This document shows positions 1-10,292 of a stretch of 64,000 nucleotides of DNA, piece after piece. Position 1 is the first letter of the stretch. Each line of letters opens with the position of its first letter. The notes under the pieces are model-generated. The model had not been told where the DNA came from, searched no databases, and saw only the letters and a list, made by a program, of their open reading frames with translations. The position numbers were made by a program, and so were the translations under genes. Origin of the DNA: Aquilaria yunnanensis (lineage: Eukaryota; Streptophyta; Magnoliopsida; Malvales; Thymelaeaceae); the NCBI GenBank assembly GCA_039654915.1, contig CM077593.1:80766501-80830500 (forward strand). Direction: 5' to 3'.

Positions 1-1811
1 TGTTTTATTTTCTACTTCCTATACATGTAATTGAAATAAGAATCATAAAAGCACTTTAAAATCTTCAATCCCTTAGTCCAAATCCATTTATGGTGAAAAA
101 AATGGGGTTTTCTCGGCAAAATACAATTTTGCACCTTTTTGACCAACTTTGCTCAAAGGATCATATTACTTACTCCACACTACATTATTGTGCTAAAATC
201 ATAACTTTGTGTGAAAATAAAAGTTTTAAGTTCAAAAATCATACTTACCTCACTAATCTTGGTTCAGGCCTAAAAGAGCTGTAACATGGACTCATATTCA
301 CTAGGTTCCATGGAACCCACTTAGGTGTACTAAGGTTCCTACATTAGAACCTCAAACCGAAGGCTTGGCTAGGCTCCTAATAGTACTAAACCTTACACCA
401 TAACTAATGGTGTCCTATTGTGGCTGATTAAACTAGTTTCCTCTATGGGTGCACTTGTAACCAAGGAAACTCCTAGCTCTTAAGAAAGTTCCGAAAGTCC
501 CGGGGCACCGCTAGGCATCCTCCACTCTTAAGTACCTTAGGCATCCTTTCATCGGCCCTCATTCGAAGCCCTATGCAAAAAAAAAAAGTGACTTTTTTGA
601 ATATTGTAACCAAGGTCATGGCCTAAAAAACTAAGGCTCCAGCCTTGGTACTTTCAGGTGCACTAGAGCACCACAGGGCTGTGGCTCTCATTTCCAGGCC
701 CACAGCCGTGGTGCTCTCGGATGCTACAGGCACCCTTAGGGTTGTGGCTTTCATTTTCAGGGCCACAGCCCTGGTCCCTAATCCCCTGCACCCGAAAATG
801 ATGCCCTAAGCTTGTTGGGAGGCTTCCAAACCCATTGAAACATTCTTAGGATGCCTTCCCACTTTACATACCTGTAAAATAAACTTCCTAGGCCACGGTT
901 CACCATCCTTACCAAGCTTGTAATGCATATAAACATCAAAACAAGCAAGGCAAACATGCTAGCCCACCATGAACTTCACTTTCTCCAATCAACACCATTC
1001 ACATATCCACATGAATTCTGCATATGTAACCTATGAATGGCATTAATTATGTATAAATAGTAGATCCCTTACCTCAATTGCATATGAATTAGCGAGCATC
1101 AAGCATCACAAGCTTCAAACTTCAAGCATAAAGGTTCTAATAAGGTCTCCTAAGTTCCAAAGTACAAGCAAGGTTCATGGCACTAAATTAACACAAACTA
1201 AACAAAACCCAAGCTTCCATTAGCTCAAGAAACAAGTAAAATCATGGATTGAAACCATACCTCACATACAAATAGGAGCTCAAGCAAAAAAATGCCCCAA
1301 TAAGCTTGACAACCACAAAACAAGTGCAAAGCAAACTTTCATTCACTTGGGCACATCAAGAAATTGTGGTTTTGAATAGGATTTAACAAGAAATTTAGAG
1401 GATAAAGAGGAGCTACAAAGTTGAGGCTAAAAATGGGATGAATAGTGGCATCTCCAACCCTACCAACAAGTTTAAATAGGCCAAAACTTTTCCTCCCCAA
1501 ACTTTTAATTATGGACAAAAGTCATCACTCCCCAAATAGTGACTAGGGGTTAAGCACTTAAGTAAAATCTTAACTAACTTTGGTTTTGATTTTTAAAACG
1601 TTAATTTAACTCTCAAGACTTGTCCTAACCCTGCAAGATGCAAAATTATCATTTTACCCCTTGGTAAATCTAGTGCCATAAATCACTCAAAACCCACTAA
1701 ACCTTAAATAACTTACTTAATTTTGCTAATTCACCTTCAGTTAAGGTATTTGAGTTGGGGATTTATGAACTTCCCTCACTCACCGAGCTTTCTACTATGA
1801 GGGTTGTAACA
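1..1811 (-). repeat. Probable minus-strand retrotransposon LTR (partial)
   Basis: No sustained coding frame. Read on the minus strand, a purine tract (AAAGGGCTTT, about 1812-1822) is followed by TGTTACAACC at 1811, as at the PPT/3' LTR junction of a retrotransposon, and a TATA-like CTATTTAAAC lies about 340 bases further on (near 1470-1481). Between about 655 and 790 there are two imperfect copies of a GC-richer unit with the motif CACAGCC and its complement GGGCTGTGGC. No partner LTR is visible and the other end is outside the window, so this is an inference. Confidence 0.35.
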
Positions 1812-1822
1812 AAAGCCCTTTA

Positions 1823-3670
1823 GATCTTTTGTTGTAGTTGTTACCACAGGTACTTTAATGGGGTGTGTTTTAGAGCATTAAACTGGCGATCATCACAGCA
1901 AAAGCTTCTCTCGTGCCAAGTCATGCAGGCAAGAAGGTAAGCTTGCTTCCTAGACCCCAGAAAATTGGTTAGGGTATTCAAAATCAACAAGGGTTAATCT
2001 TTCTGCCCATGTTATGGCATCATCTTTGATTTCTTCTTGGCTAGTCTTGTTGTTCAGACATGGTCTCCTGGTTTTAACTATGATTAGTTTTTCACAAATG
2101 ACTCCATGTTGATATCTGAAGAATGTTAAGTGGGATGCCTAAGACCGTAAAGATGTTTGAACCTATGATCAATGATAAAGTTAGCGGGCCCTCAAGTTTT
2201 ATGTCCACGGAAGAACAATATTTAAGTCAACATGGGCTCGGAAAAAGTGTATGAAGCTTAGGAAAAGCCTTTTGCTTAAAGTGTAGAACATATCTCATAA
2301 TCCCATGAAGGAGATTGATTATAGGCCTAGAGATGTGGCGGTTGTGGGGGGGAAACTGCCATCATTTCTTGATGAATCCCGTGATTGTGGGGATTGCCTA
2401 TTTGACTCGAGCTAATCATCTTAACAGTTAACTTGTTATTCCTTTGCTCATAACCGATGCTCCAATGGACTCTTCCAAGGTGAATCTAATCCATCAATAA
2501 ATCTCTAGTATACCTTCCAGGAATGTGAGCCGAAGACAATTATGTGCTAGGGTCCATGGACCCCATATATTAAAACATCCATCCACCATTCAAGGGGTGG
2601 GGATCGAGCATGTGCATTTCATCAACCATGAAATCCTGGATCGGAGCTGTTTATTAAACAGAAAATACGTCTTCTGTCTCGGTCAACTCTATATATATTA
2701 GATAATGCATTTTAAAAAAAAAATTACTTGGTTCTTCTTTTATATTGTATGGCGTTAAAATGAAATGTCGTAATTAAAAAAATAAAAAAATGAAACCGGA
2801 CTATAGTTGATGTTCTGTTGACTTGACTTCACTTTCAGTCGAGTAGTATAAACTGGTGATAAGGCTCCTTTGATTCAGCGACGAAATCTGGCAGAAGAGA
2901 GGCCAAGGTCGAGGCACAGGCACCATATATCTCCAGGCCAACGGTAACTTCTTTCTTCACCTTCCGGCTTCTTCATTAATCATATCAAGTTGCCTCATTT
3001 ACTTCAGCCTAACTATGCTACGTATTAAATCCTATGAATTCGTTTGAAAATAGGGTTTGAAATTAGTGTCTAAACTTGAGATATTATATGAATAATTTAG
3101 ATAACTTTTCTAAAACCTGAAATGCTAAAAACTTCAGTTAAATAAATTTTTTTAATCTCTAATACTAAAACTTAGCACTATTTCTAAATAGAGCCTACCC
3201 CAGAGTCAATATACTTTAAGATGAGAAAGCCTTTTTTTGTAAAAAAAATTCAAAACATTTATAGTCTTAATTATTCAAGATGAAAAGGTCGTGGAGCTCC
3301 TTGGTTTCAAGTTTTGAAGTGATAGAGGAGAATCATTATTTGTAGTTTTCTAGGTTATATTGAATGAGTTCAATAAACTCAAACGGGAAGAGCTCATTTA
3401 GTTGTGGAAATTTCCTTTCTGACGTTTTCTGCAAATTTCCTTCAATTAACTTTGTCCTTTCTCATTTCCTTATGTATTCTGTGATTTGTATTCTGGTTTA
3501 ACTGTATTACTTTTGATAGTTAGAACCAAGTTTTGTACAACACTAACAGAACTGAATATCAAAGGTTTTAAGACTTTTACTTAATAAATCTTCACAGATT
3601 TATAGTGTTTGAAAGTTAATCAATGCCAATGTTTAGGGCTTCCATTGTCTTTCCCCACCAAAAGTCCCTT
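1823..3670. other. Intergenic, repeat-derived, no supported gene
   Basis: I find no reading frame of note. The stretch near 2130-2680 has gene-like base composition but is broken by stops on both strands and may be remains of a retroelement interior next to the LTR. At 2880-2945 a short GC-richer segment ends in CCAACG followed by GTAACT, which could be an untranslated first exon of the DUF247 gene downstream; this is a guess. Confidence 0.3.
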
Positions 3671-3674
3671 TTGG

Positions 3675-5127
3675 AGTAAATTGCATTCATTGCCCCTAAC
3701 TTTTTATTATCGTACAGTTATGGACTCTACCTACATTTTTTTACATAAAACATTTCTAATCTCCTAAAAGTATATCATTTTGGATCTTTGATAGATAAAA
3801 ACCGTTAAAATGGAAGGAAAATGCCACTACGGCACACCAGCGTGCGCGATTTACCATGATGACATAATAATCAATTGCTAGCAATGATATGAAAGGGAAG
3901 AAAAATAAATAAATAAACAAGAAGCTTGAAACCCTACCCCCACCTCTCCCATTTGGCTCATCCGTTGCTTCTCCTCCCCCCATCCGCCGCTCCTCCTCCC
4001 TTCCTCACCTCATCTGCCCCTCTTCCTTCCTTGGAATTGTCAATTCAAGCCTAGGCGAAGACGAGGACGACGACAGCGTGGCACCAGTTGCAGTAGCGCA
4101 TCCACTCCGTCATCCTCGTCCAAAGCGAGGAGATGCATCAATTTGGGGTTCTGCCATGAGTAGAACGACGCCTTCCATTGATTTAAGGTTCTGTCTCATC
4201 TCAGATTCGCAAGCAATTTCTATTTTCTTGAATAGTGATTCGACAACCCCTTCCTCCTAGCGTCAGACTAGGCACGGACACTGGATATGTGTCGGACTCA
4301 TCGTCGAATGTGGCTTCTTCCATGGAGGGCAAAGGTTGAGAAGAAGATTAGTGTAGAAAGCGACTTCTTCCATGGAGGGAAGAGGTCGAACATGGCTTCT
4401 TCCGTCAGCAACAAGCGAGGAGTTTGTGTTTTGTTTCTTTTTTTTTATTATTTTCCTTTTTCATATTTTTCTTTTTTATTATTTTTCTTCCTTTTCACAT
4501 TATTGTTAGCAGTTGATTATTATGTCACCGTGTCAAATTGTGCACCTTTGCATGCCATGGTGGTGTTTTCTGTTCACATTAACGGTTTCTCTCCACGTAA
4601 GGTCCAAAACTTTACACTTTTAGGTAAGGATGTCAATGGGCCGGGTATAGCTAATTTCAAACCCTCCTTTCAAGTAATTCCCACGAGTACTACCTACCAA
4701 CCCATTTTAAGACATATATTTGATTATTTTAAACTTCCTTCTTATATATTTACATATATTTTCAAAATAATATGTATATTCATAATTAATTAATACTTAG
4801 AAAATCATAAACTAAAGTAATATAAGATAATTTATGTTAAATTATAATTTAATTTTTAAACTAAAATCATATTTTGAATATAAATATACAAATTTAAGAA
4901 TGGTGCGTGTAGGATTGGGTAAGGTAAGTTAAACCCATATCTTCTCTATGGGTTTGTGATTAAGATTAGGTTCAGGTTTGGGAAGGGTAGGGTTTGGTAG
5001 GGTATTTTTTGACATCCCTACTTTTAGGAGGTAAAGGAAGCCCTACGGGGAAAATGTACGATAGGGTCTAAAACGGTACAATGATAAAAGGTTAGGGACC
5101 ACAAGTGTAATTTACACCATAAAGTGG
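3675..5127. mobile_element. Terminal-inverted-repeat DNA element, non-autonomous
   Basis: The left end (GAGTAAATTGCATTC..., with CCCCTAACTTTTTATTAT) matches the reverse complement of the right end (GGTGTAAATTACAC..., GTCCCTAACCTTTTATCAT) over roughly 120 bases with mismatches, and the similarity continues inward past 3900 on the left and 4480 on the right. The centre (3930-4420) is GC-richer and has short frames but no recognisable protein. A hAT MITE is inserted in the right arm. No clear target duplication was found; the termini resemble Mutator-like or foldback elements seen elsewhere in this window. Confidence 0.65.
4625..5020. mobile_element. hAT-type MITE with 8-bp target duplication
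   Basis: The element starts TAAGGATGTCAATGGG and ends TGACATCCCTA, giving imperfect terminal inverted repeats of about 11 bases. It is flanked by a perfect 8-bp duplication CTTTTAGG (4617-4624 and 5021-5028), the length made by hAT transposases. It is 396 bp, AT-rich and non-coding, and sits inside the right arm of the larger inverted-repeat element, so it is the younger insertion. Confidence 0.85.
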
Positions 5128-5310
5128 AGAATTGCAAATTAAGTGATACTTTTGGTTACAATGACTGTATACGTTTATACCCTTCAAATAAATACCATAC
5201 TACCACTTGAACCTTATGTTTAATTTCTAGAGAAAAATATTATTCGTGATGATCTTATGATTACAATTTAATAGCAAACGATGTTCCAAGTTCTATAACC
5301 TGTGATTAAA

Positions 5311-6625
5311 ATGAGTACATATCTACTTACCACCGGATCTAGTTGTAGGAGACAGATGCACATGGAAGCAGAGGACCACTCCATAAATATTGATGCAGCG
5401 AAACTTGGCACTTCGTCCTTGAAACAGAAGCTGGACAGCTTGCCTCCAGTCTCAGGGGAACGATGCATCTTCAGGGTTCCCGATCGGTGGCGACGCGTGA
5501 GCCAGAATGCCTTGACGCCGCGAGTTGTCTCCATTGGACCACTTCATCACGGCAAGAAGAGCTTACGAGCCATGGAGGAGCAGAAACTAAGATATGTCCA
5601 CAACTTCATCGGAACCAACGACCCAATGAAGTTGACTGGTCTCGTGTTGAAGGAGGAACCAAAAGTGAGGAGTTTCTACGTAGAGCCGACTGACAAGTTC
5701 TCCTCGGACGAGTTTGTCGAAATGATTTTCATCGACGCAGCCTTTATTATCGAACTCTTTATGGAGTATACCCACCTGAAAGGCAGAAATGATAATCATG
5801 TGCTCGGGACGCCGAACATGTTCCAGGACATAAAGCATGACTTGTGCTTGATCGAAAACCAGCTCCCTTTCTTCGTTCTGGAAGACTTGTTCAACCATCG
5901 TTATGGGGAGAGTACCACTTTGGGAATCAGATCCATGCTCGACCTCACTCTGAGATTCTTCAGACATACCTTTAGCTTTCTAGATTGGGAGCATCTGGAT
6001 CTGCCTAAGCTACGTTTCGTGCATATACTTGATCTAATCAGGCTCTGTCTCGGGCCAAAGAAAACACCTTATGGTCCAACAAAACCACAGAGTATTCCGT
6101 CCGCTTCACAGGTTTATGAAGCAGGGGTTGAGCTTAAACTGGCGACAGGCGGGAATCTTTTCGACGTGCAATTCCATGAACGCGGGGTTTTGGAGATTCC
6201 TCCGTTCAGATTGAACCCTTCAATGGAAGTTCTTTGCGCTAATCTGCTGGTCTTCGAGCAATGCTATTGCGACGACTACCCGATAGCTGAGCTGGTGTCC
6301 TTCATGAGGTGTTTGGTGAGCTCGGCAAAAGACGCAGACTTGCTGGTTCGCGAGGGGATAATTCAGAGCCCTGTGAGGGACAACGAAAGGCTGTTTGTCA
6401 TGGTGAAAGATCTGGCGAGTTGGGAATGCAAATTTCTACTTCGCGGATGTGGTTAATGATCTTAACTCCTACATTAAAAGGCCTTCGCAACGTCTGAAGG
6501 CAATTCTGGTTTCACCCCTGAAGCAGAACTACTTCACCAACTTCTATGCTGGTCTCTCTGTCATTACAGCTGTTGTCCTCCTCGTCCTCACCATTATCCA
6601 GACCGTGTGTGCTTTGGTTAAGTGA
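5311..6625 (+). CDS. DUF247 (UPF0481) family protein, frameshifted before C-terminal anchor
   Basis: A plant-specific DUF247 protein, a family of putative membrane-anchored proteins of largely unknown biochemistry (some act in grass self-incompatibility). Family hallmarks in order: CIFRVPDRWRRV near residues 51-62, VVSIGPLHHGK near 72-82, AMEEQKLRY near 87-95, then LIENQLPFFVLEDLF near the middle. The first frame closes at 6456, but from 6431 the next frame continues with the family's NFYFADVVNDLNSY motif and a hydrophobic anchor (about 6550-6615), ending at TGA 6623-6625. One extra A in the AAA at 6430-6432 explains the break; corrected length is about 436 residues, normal for the family. 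ATGs at 5311, 5356 and 5362 are possible starts. Either a recent pseudogene, a protein without anchor, or a sequence error. Confidence 0.85.
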
Positions 6626-7180
6626 AACATAATTGTTGTTCTAACATATGGTAAGTGGTAAGGTATAAGATTTAGCTTAGTAGCACGCTTTTCTAGAGTC
6701 ATTAGTATTACATCTTGTTGAGTTTTATAACTCATATTGCCAAGCAATAAAAGTTAAGGGACTAAAGTTGTTAATTATTTAACTTGTTGGAAACTAGTTC
6801 TATGGATTTTGACCTAATTAATGACATGGCGGAGGGACTTGCAGATTGCTTTCCCCATTTGGTTCTTTCTTTCGTGGGACATTTCTTTTTCTTGGTGACC
6901 AAGTTTTTGGGTTTGTAATTCCTAATTGTTTTAGGCTTCAATGTGTAAGTTTATGATTTGTTTCCTGTTCATGTTAGATTAGCTCACCCACATTAACCTG
7001 GTATAGAATCATTAATTTGGACCCGTTTTCCAGCTTAATGTATTTTGGCATCCAATTACACAAAATTACAAAATCTAGCACTTACATTCTCATCCTTCAT
7101 GCCAATCACAATAATAATACACAAGCACTATTACTTCACCCTCAATCTTTCCTCTCTCCTGCTGAAACTTCTGATCAAGA
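6626..7180. other. Non-coding region between DUF247 gene and H2A remnant
   Basis: Probable 3' untranslated and intergenic DNA of the DUF247 gene. AT-rich, with no ORF of interest and no repeat recognised. Confidence 0.4.
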
Positions 7181-7466
7181 AGATGTAGTTTCAAAGAAAA
7201 AAGGTGGCGAAGGCAAGCCCAAGGCAGCATTCAAAGGTTTCGGTTTTTGTAGTTCTCTATGAGAAAGATGAGTCCCACCAAATGGATCAACAAAAGCAGC
7301 AAATGAAGGCATGAGGCAGCGAAGTCAGCATTTAGATTGCAGAAGGTCGACCTATAGTTCCTGTTGGGAGGATCACCAGGTTTTTGAAAGCTAGCAAGTA
7401 CGTTGAGCCCAAGGCGATGGAGCCCCTGTCTATCTGTCCATTGTGCCTTGAAATCTTGTTGTTGAG
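7181..7466 (+). pseudogene. Histone H2A (H2A.X-like) exon 1 pseudogene
   Basis: A decayed histone H2A first exon. A lysine/glycine-rich N-terminus (KKKGGEGKPKAA) is in one frame, then LQ at about 7337-7342. After a 15-base insertion and loss of one base the conserved PVGRITRFLKASKYVEP follows at 7360-7410, corresponding to the H2A PVGRIARFLKxGKYAE segment. The next bases still match the GAPVYLS..VLEYLAAE stretch but are frameshifted. The exon ends GAG|GTAAGA at 7466/7467, which fits an intron at the AAE/VLE position of the H2A fold. No second exon is recognisable downstream. The GKPKA N-terminus suggests an H2A.X-type parent. Stops and frameshifts mean no functional histone can be made. Confidence 0.75.
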
Positions 7467-7534
7467 GTAAGATTTGGGTTTGGGGCTTTAGATTTAGGAA
7501 TCAATTTGCTCTGTGATTCTCGTTTGATTATGGC

Positions 7535-8345
7535 TTTAGGTGGGGTTTGTGTATTTGTCTCTTAAATTGAAGGCAGCAAACCTTTATTTTATTTTTTTCT
7601 TGTTCGTTCAATTAGTGCCCCTGTGCCAATCGATTTGTGGGATATATGGTGCCTTTTGGGATGTTAAGCCTCTACCAAAATAATGCTATGCAAATTTTTT
7701 TTTTCTTACCCAATTTTCTGGGTTTCAGACTAAAGAAGAAGTCATCCATTGGGCGGCGTTGGACCGGTACAAGCAAGGCTCATTTAATTTGGTTTGGGAT
7801 GCAAAGTGACGATCAGGGGTGACTTCATAATTTTTTTAAATTGGGTTACGAGCATGACCGAACTCAAAATGTGAAAATGCATCAATTGGACAGCGTTAAT
7901 GTGAAATAAATTGGGCCTTAGTTTTTGTTTGGGTTTTGGTTTTGGGTTGGGTTTGTGTATTTGTCTCTTAGATTGAAGGTAGCAGATCCTTTATTTTTGC
8001 TTTTTGTTCATTCTCTTAGTGCCCTTGTACTAATCGATCTATGGGATATATGGAGCCTTTTGGAATGTTAAGCCTATACCAAAACAATGCTATGCAATTT
8101 TTTTTTTCTTATAATCCTAAATTTCTAGGTTTTAGATTGGAGAAGAAGTCATCCATTAAGAAGCTTTAGATTGGTACAAGCAAGGCTCAATTAATCTGAT
8201 TTGGGATGTAAGGTGATGATTAAGGGAGACTTCATCTTTTTCTTTCTTTTTCATTTATTTTAAACCGGGTTATGGGCATGACTGAATTCAAAATGTGAAA
8301 ACGTGTCAACTAGGTTGCATTAATGTGAACAAATTGGGCCTTAGT
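7535..8345. repeat. Tandem duplication, two ~0.41-kb copies
   Basis: The segment starting GGGTTTGTGTATTTGTCTC at 7543 recurs at 7949, and both copies run through GGATATATGG..., AAGAAGTCATCCATT and TACAAGCAAGGCTCA to AAATTGGGCCTTAG (7908-7920 and 8331-8343). The offset is 406 to 423 bases. Copies have diverged by many substitutions and small indels. It starts just after the H2A splice donor, so it may be duplicated intron or flanking DNA of that pseudogene. No coding function seen. Confidence 0.8.
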
Positions 8346-8559
8346 TTTAGTTGGGTTTTGTTTTTCTTATCTGTTTAAAGTTTGTGTTTAGTTTATAAAA
8401 AAGAGGCATATTGTGATAGGGTTTTGAATATGAAAAAAAAAAAAAAAACACAACGTGGTAGTGTGGTGTATTGTGAAGCTTGAAGAAGAATGGATACTAA
8501 GGGTTTGAGAGAAATCATGTTTTGAGTTTAGATATTGAAAAGTTTGTAGAATCATTATG

Positions 8560-9450
8560 ATTGAGGAGCAAAAATTTTCGCTTGTTCATTTGTTTGTTGT
8601 TTTTCATGCTTTTGCCCAACAAGTGATATCATAACTTGGTTGGAGATGAATGAGATGTCAAGTTTTTAGATTGATCATTTAGATATATTCATAGATTTTA
8701 GTCTTTAGAAGTACACGGTAAAAAATGTGCTAATTCAAAAAAAACTTGACAATGTCTTTGTGGAAACAAAGTCGAAATTTATAATAGATATAAAGTGGAA
8801 GAAGGTAGAGCAAATCACAGTGAGTATGATTAGATTGACTTTTGCACTTAAGTATGTATGGTTACAATCCACCATTGAGAGCCTTATTGGAGAGAATCTA
8901 GAGTTATTTTTTTGGCTAATTGTTTTTTAATAATGCATATAAAGTTTTTCAATTGTTTTAATTTGATAAAAATAGTTTTGTTCTCAAAATAATTAACAAT
9001 TAATATGCCCAAATGGGGAGAATGTTGGAATTTTCTTATATGTGCATTATATTAATTGTAATTGTTTTTTTTACTTAATCAAATTAAGAATTAAAATTGG
9101 TCAAATAAAACATATAAAGCTTATATAGTAATTGATTTAAAGATAGACAGGTGACTACAATTATGATAAAATGTATGAGTTTATTTAAGTATAGGTTAAT
9201 AGAGGCCATGTAGCTTATAATAGACAAACTCATAAACTTCTATATAAATAAAGAGTTAAGTCTCTTCTTTAGCCAAGTCATTAAGGCAAAATTTTCATTG
9301 CACATGAAAATAGCTTTCCACCCATTAGAATTGACATTAACTAGAATAAGGGAAAAGATATGTACTTTCATCAATCTTACGTCTCTTGTATTGTTCAATG
9401 AAGCCTAAAACATTTAAAATTTTTTGTTTATTTTCTCAAATAAAGTTCAA
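8560..9450 (+). mobile_element. Ty1-copia remnant with large internal deletion
   Basis: A degraded LTR end (TTTGCCCAACA near 8617) is followed by AGTGATATCATAACTTGG, a damaged version of the TGGTATCAGAGC primer-binding site for initiator tRNA-Met. A gag-like frame at 8727-8930 has the copia gag pattern (VLIQKKLD near its start, TVSMIRL...LA). It passes almost directly into a purine tract (AAATGGGGAGAA, 9011-9022) and a probable 3' LTR starting TGTTGGAATTTTC at 9023, with a TATA-like TATATAAATAAAG near 9240. All of pol is missing. The right boundary (about 9410-9450) is not certain. Confidence 0.55.
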
Positions 9451-10292
9451 GAATATAAAATAGTTAGGGTAAACTTGAAAAAAAAAATTCTAATTTTAGA
9501 AATTTTAAAATAAAAAAAATAAAATATTGTAATGAACATTGGACAGGTAGTACTACATAACATTCCCAAGATTCTAATTGTCATATTTGAATATACTAAA
9601 TTCATTATGAGCTTGAAACCTAGCTAACATAATACATCAAAAACTTTGCGGGTGTTGGAAAACGAACCTTGCATTAGGCCAACAAGAATACCAAATTCAA
9701 GAATCGGGATTGACCTAGAACAGATAATTACTTCAGTTACTTCACATTGGGAATATCCGATTTTTGCACTAGGAAGTACATAAAATTATAGAAACCGATA
9801 GTTGGGAAGCTAAACGGAAATTTCTACAAAGTATGATGACCAGAACGAGAAATTCCCAAAGACACAGGAAGAGCAGGGGAAGGGTTTTTAGTCCAAGTCC
9901 ACAATCAGGGTTTTTCAGTTCATCATCACCGACGTGCGGATCCTCCCACTGCCACTGCCAGCCGAAGAGATTTGGGTTGTGTTGGTCCTCTCGAATTGGT
10001 TGATTCAGAAGTACTTGAGCTAAAATTGTTTCTTCACTTGTCGAGATCGACCGAATATTTGTCAGAATTTGGCTCCATAAATCTGGTAATAGTTTCTCTT
10101 CTCCTGTTCGCTCTACCAGGTTTTTCGATTCGTTTCTGTGATTCTGTACGTGGATTGCTTCAGAAGCACGAATTTTGTGCGTCTGGGTTTTGATCGAAAT
10201 CTGCAACGGAGCTTTTGGTTTGCCTGATTTATTGCTGATTAAAAACCCCAATGGAATGAACCATTGGCTTGGTTCATCTCCCAATCTTCCAG
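9451..10292. promoter_or_regulatory. Upstream and 5' leader region of the maturase gene
   Basis: Region between the copia remnant and the nMAT2-type start codon. From about 9930 it becomes GC-richer and less repetitive, as expected for promoter and 5' untranslated region; CTG|GTAATA near 10082 could be a donor for a leader intron. A minus-strand frame through 9769-10284 has no recognisable protein and is taken as chance. No specific transcription-factor site is claimed. Confidence 0.35.

Noticed and set aside
4287..4793. 168-codon frame at 4287-4793
   Set aside because: Spans the interior of one TIR element and the nested MITE; Phe-rich part comes from T-runs.
5587..5967. Minus-strand frame inside the DUF247 gene
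   Set aside because: Shadow of the conserved plus-strand coding sequence.
9769..10284. 171-codon minus-strand frame upstream of the maturase
   Set aside because: No recognisable protein and it overlaps the probable leader of a well-supported gene; treated as chance.
10269..10292. Longer maturase frame starting at TTG 10269
   Set aside because: No ATG; the ATG at 10293 gives a good mitochondrial presequence and the expected length.
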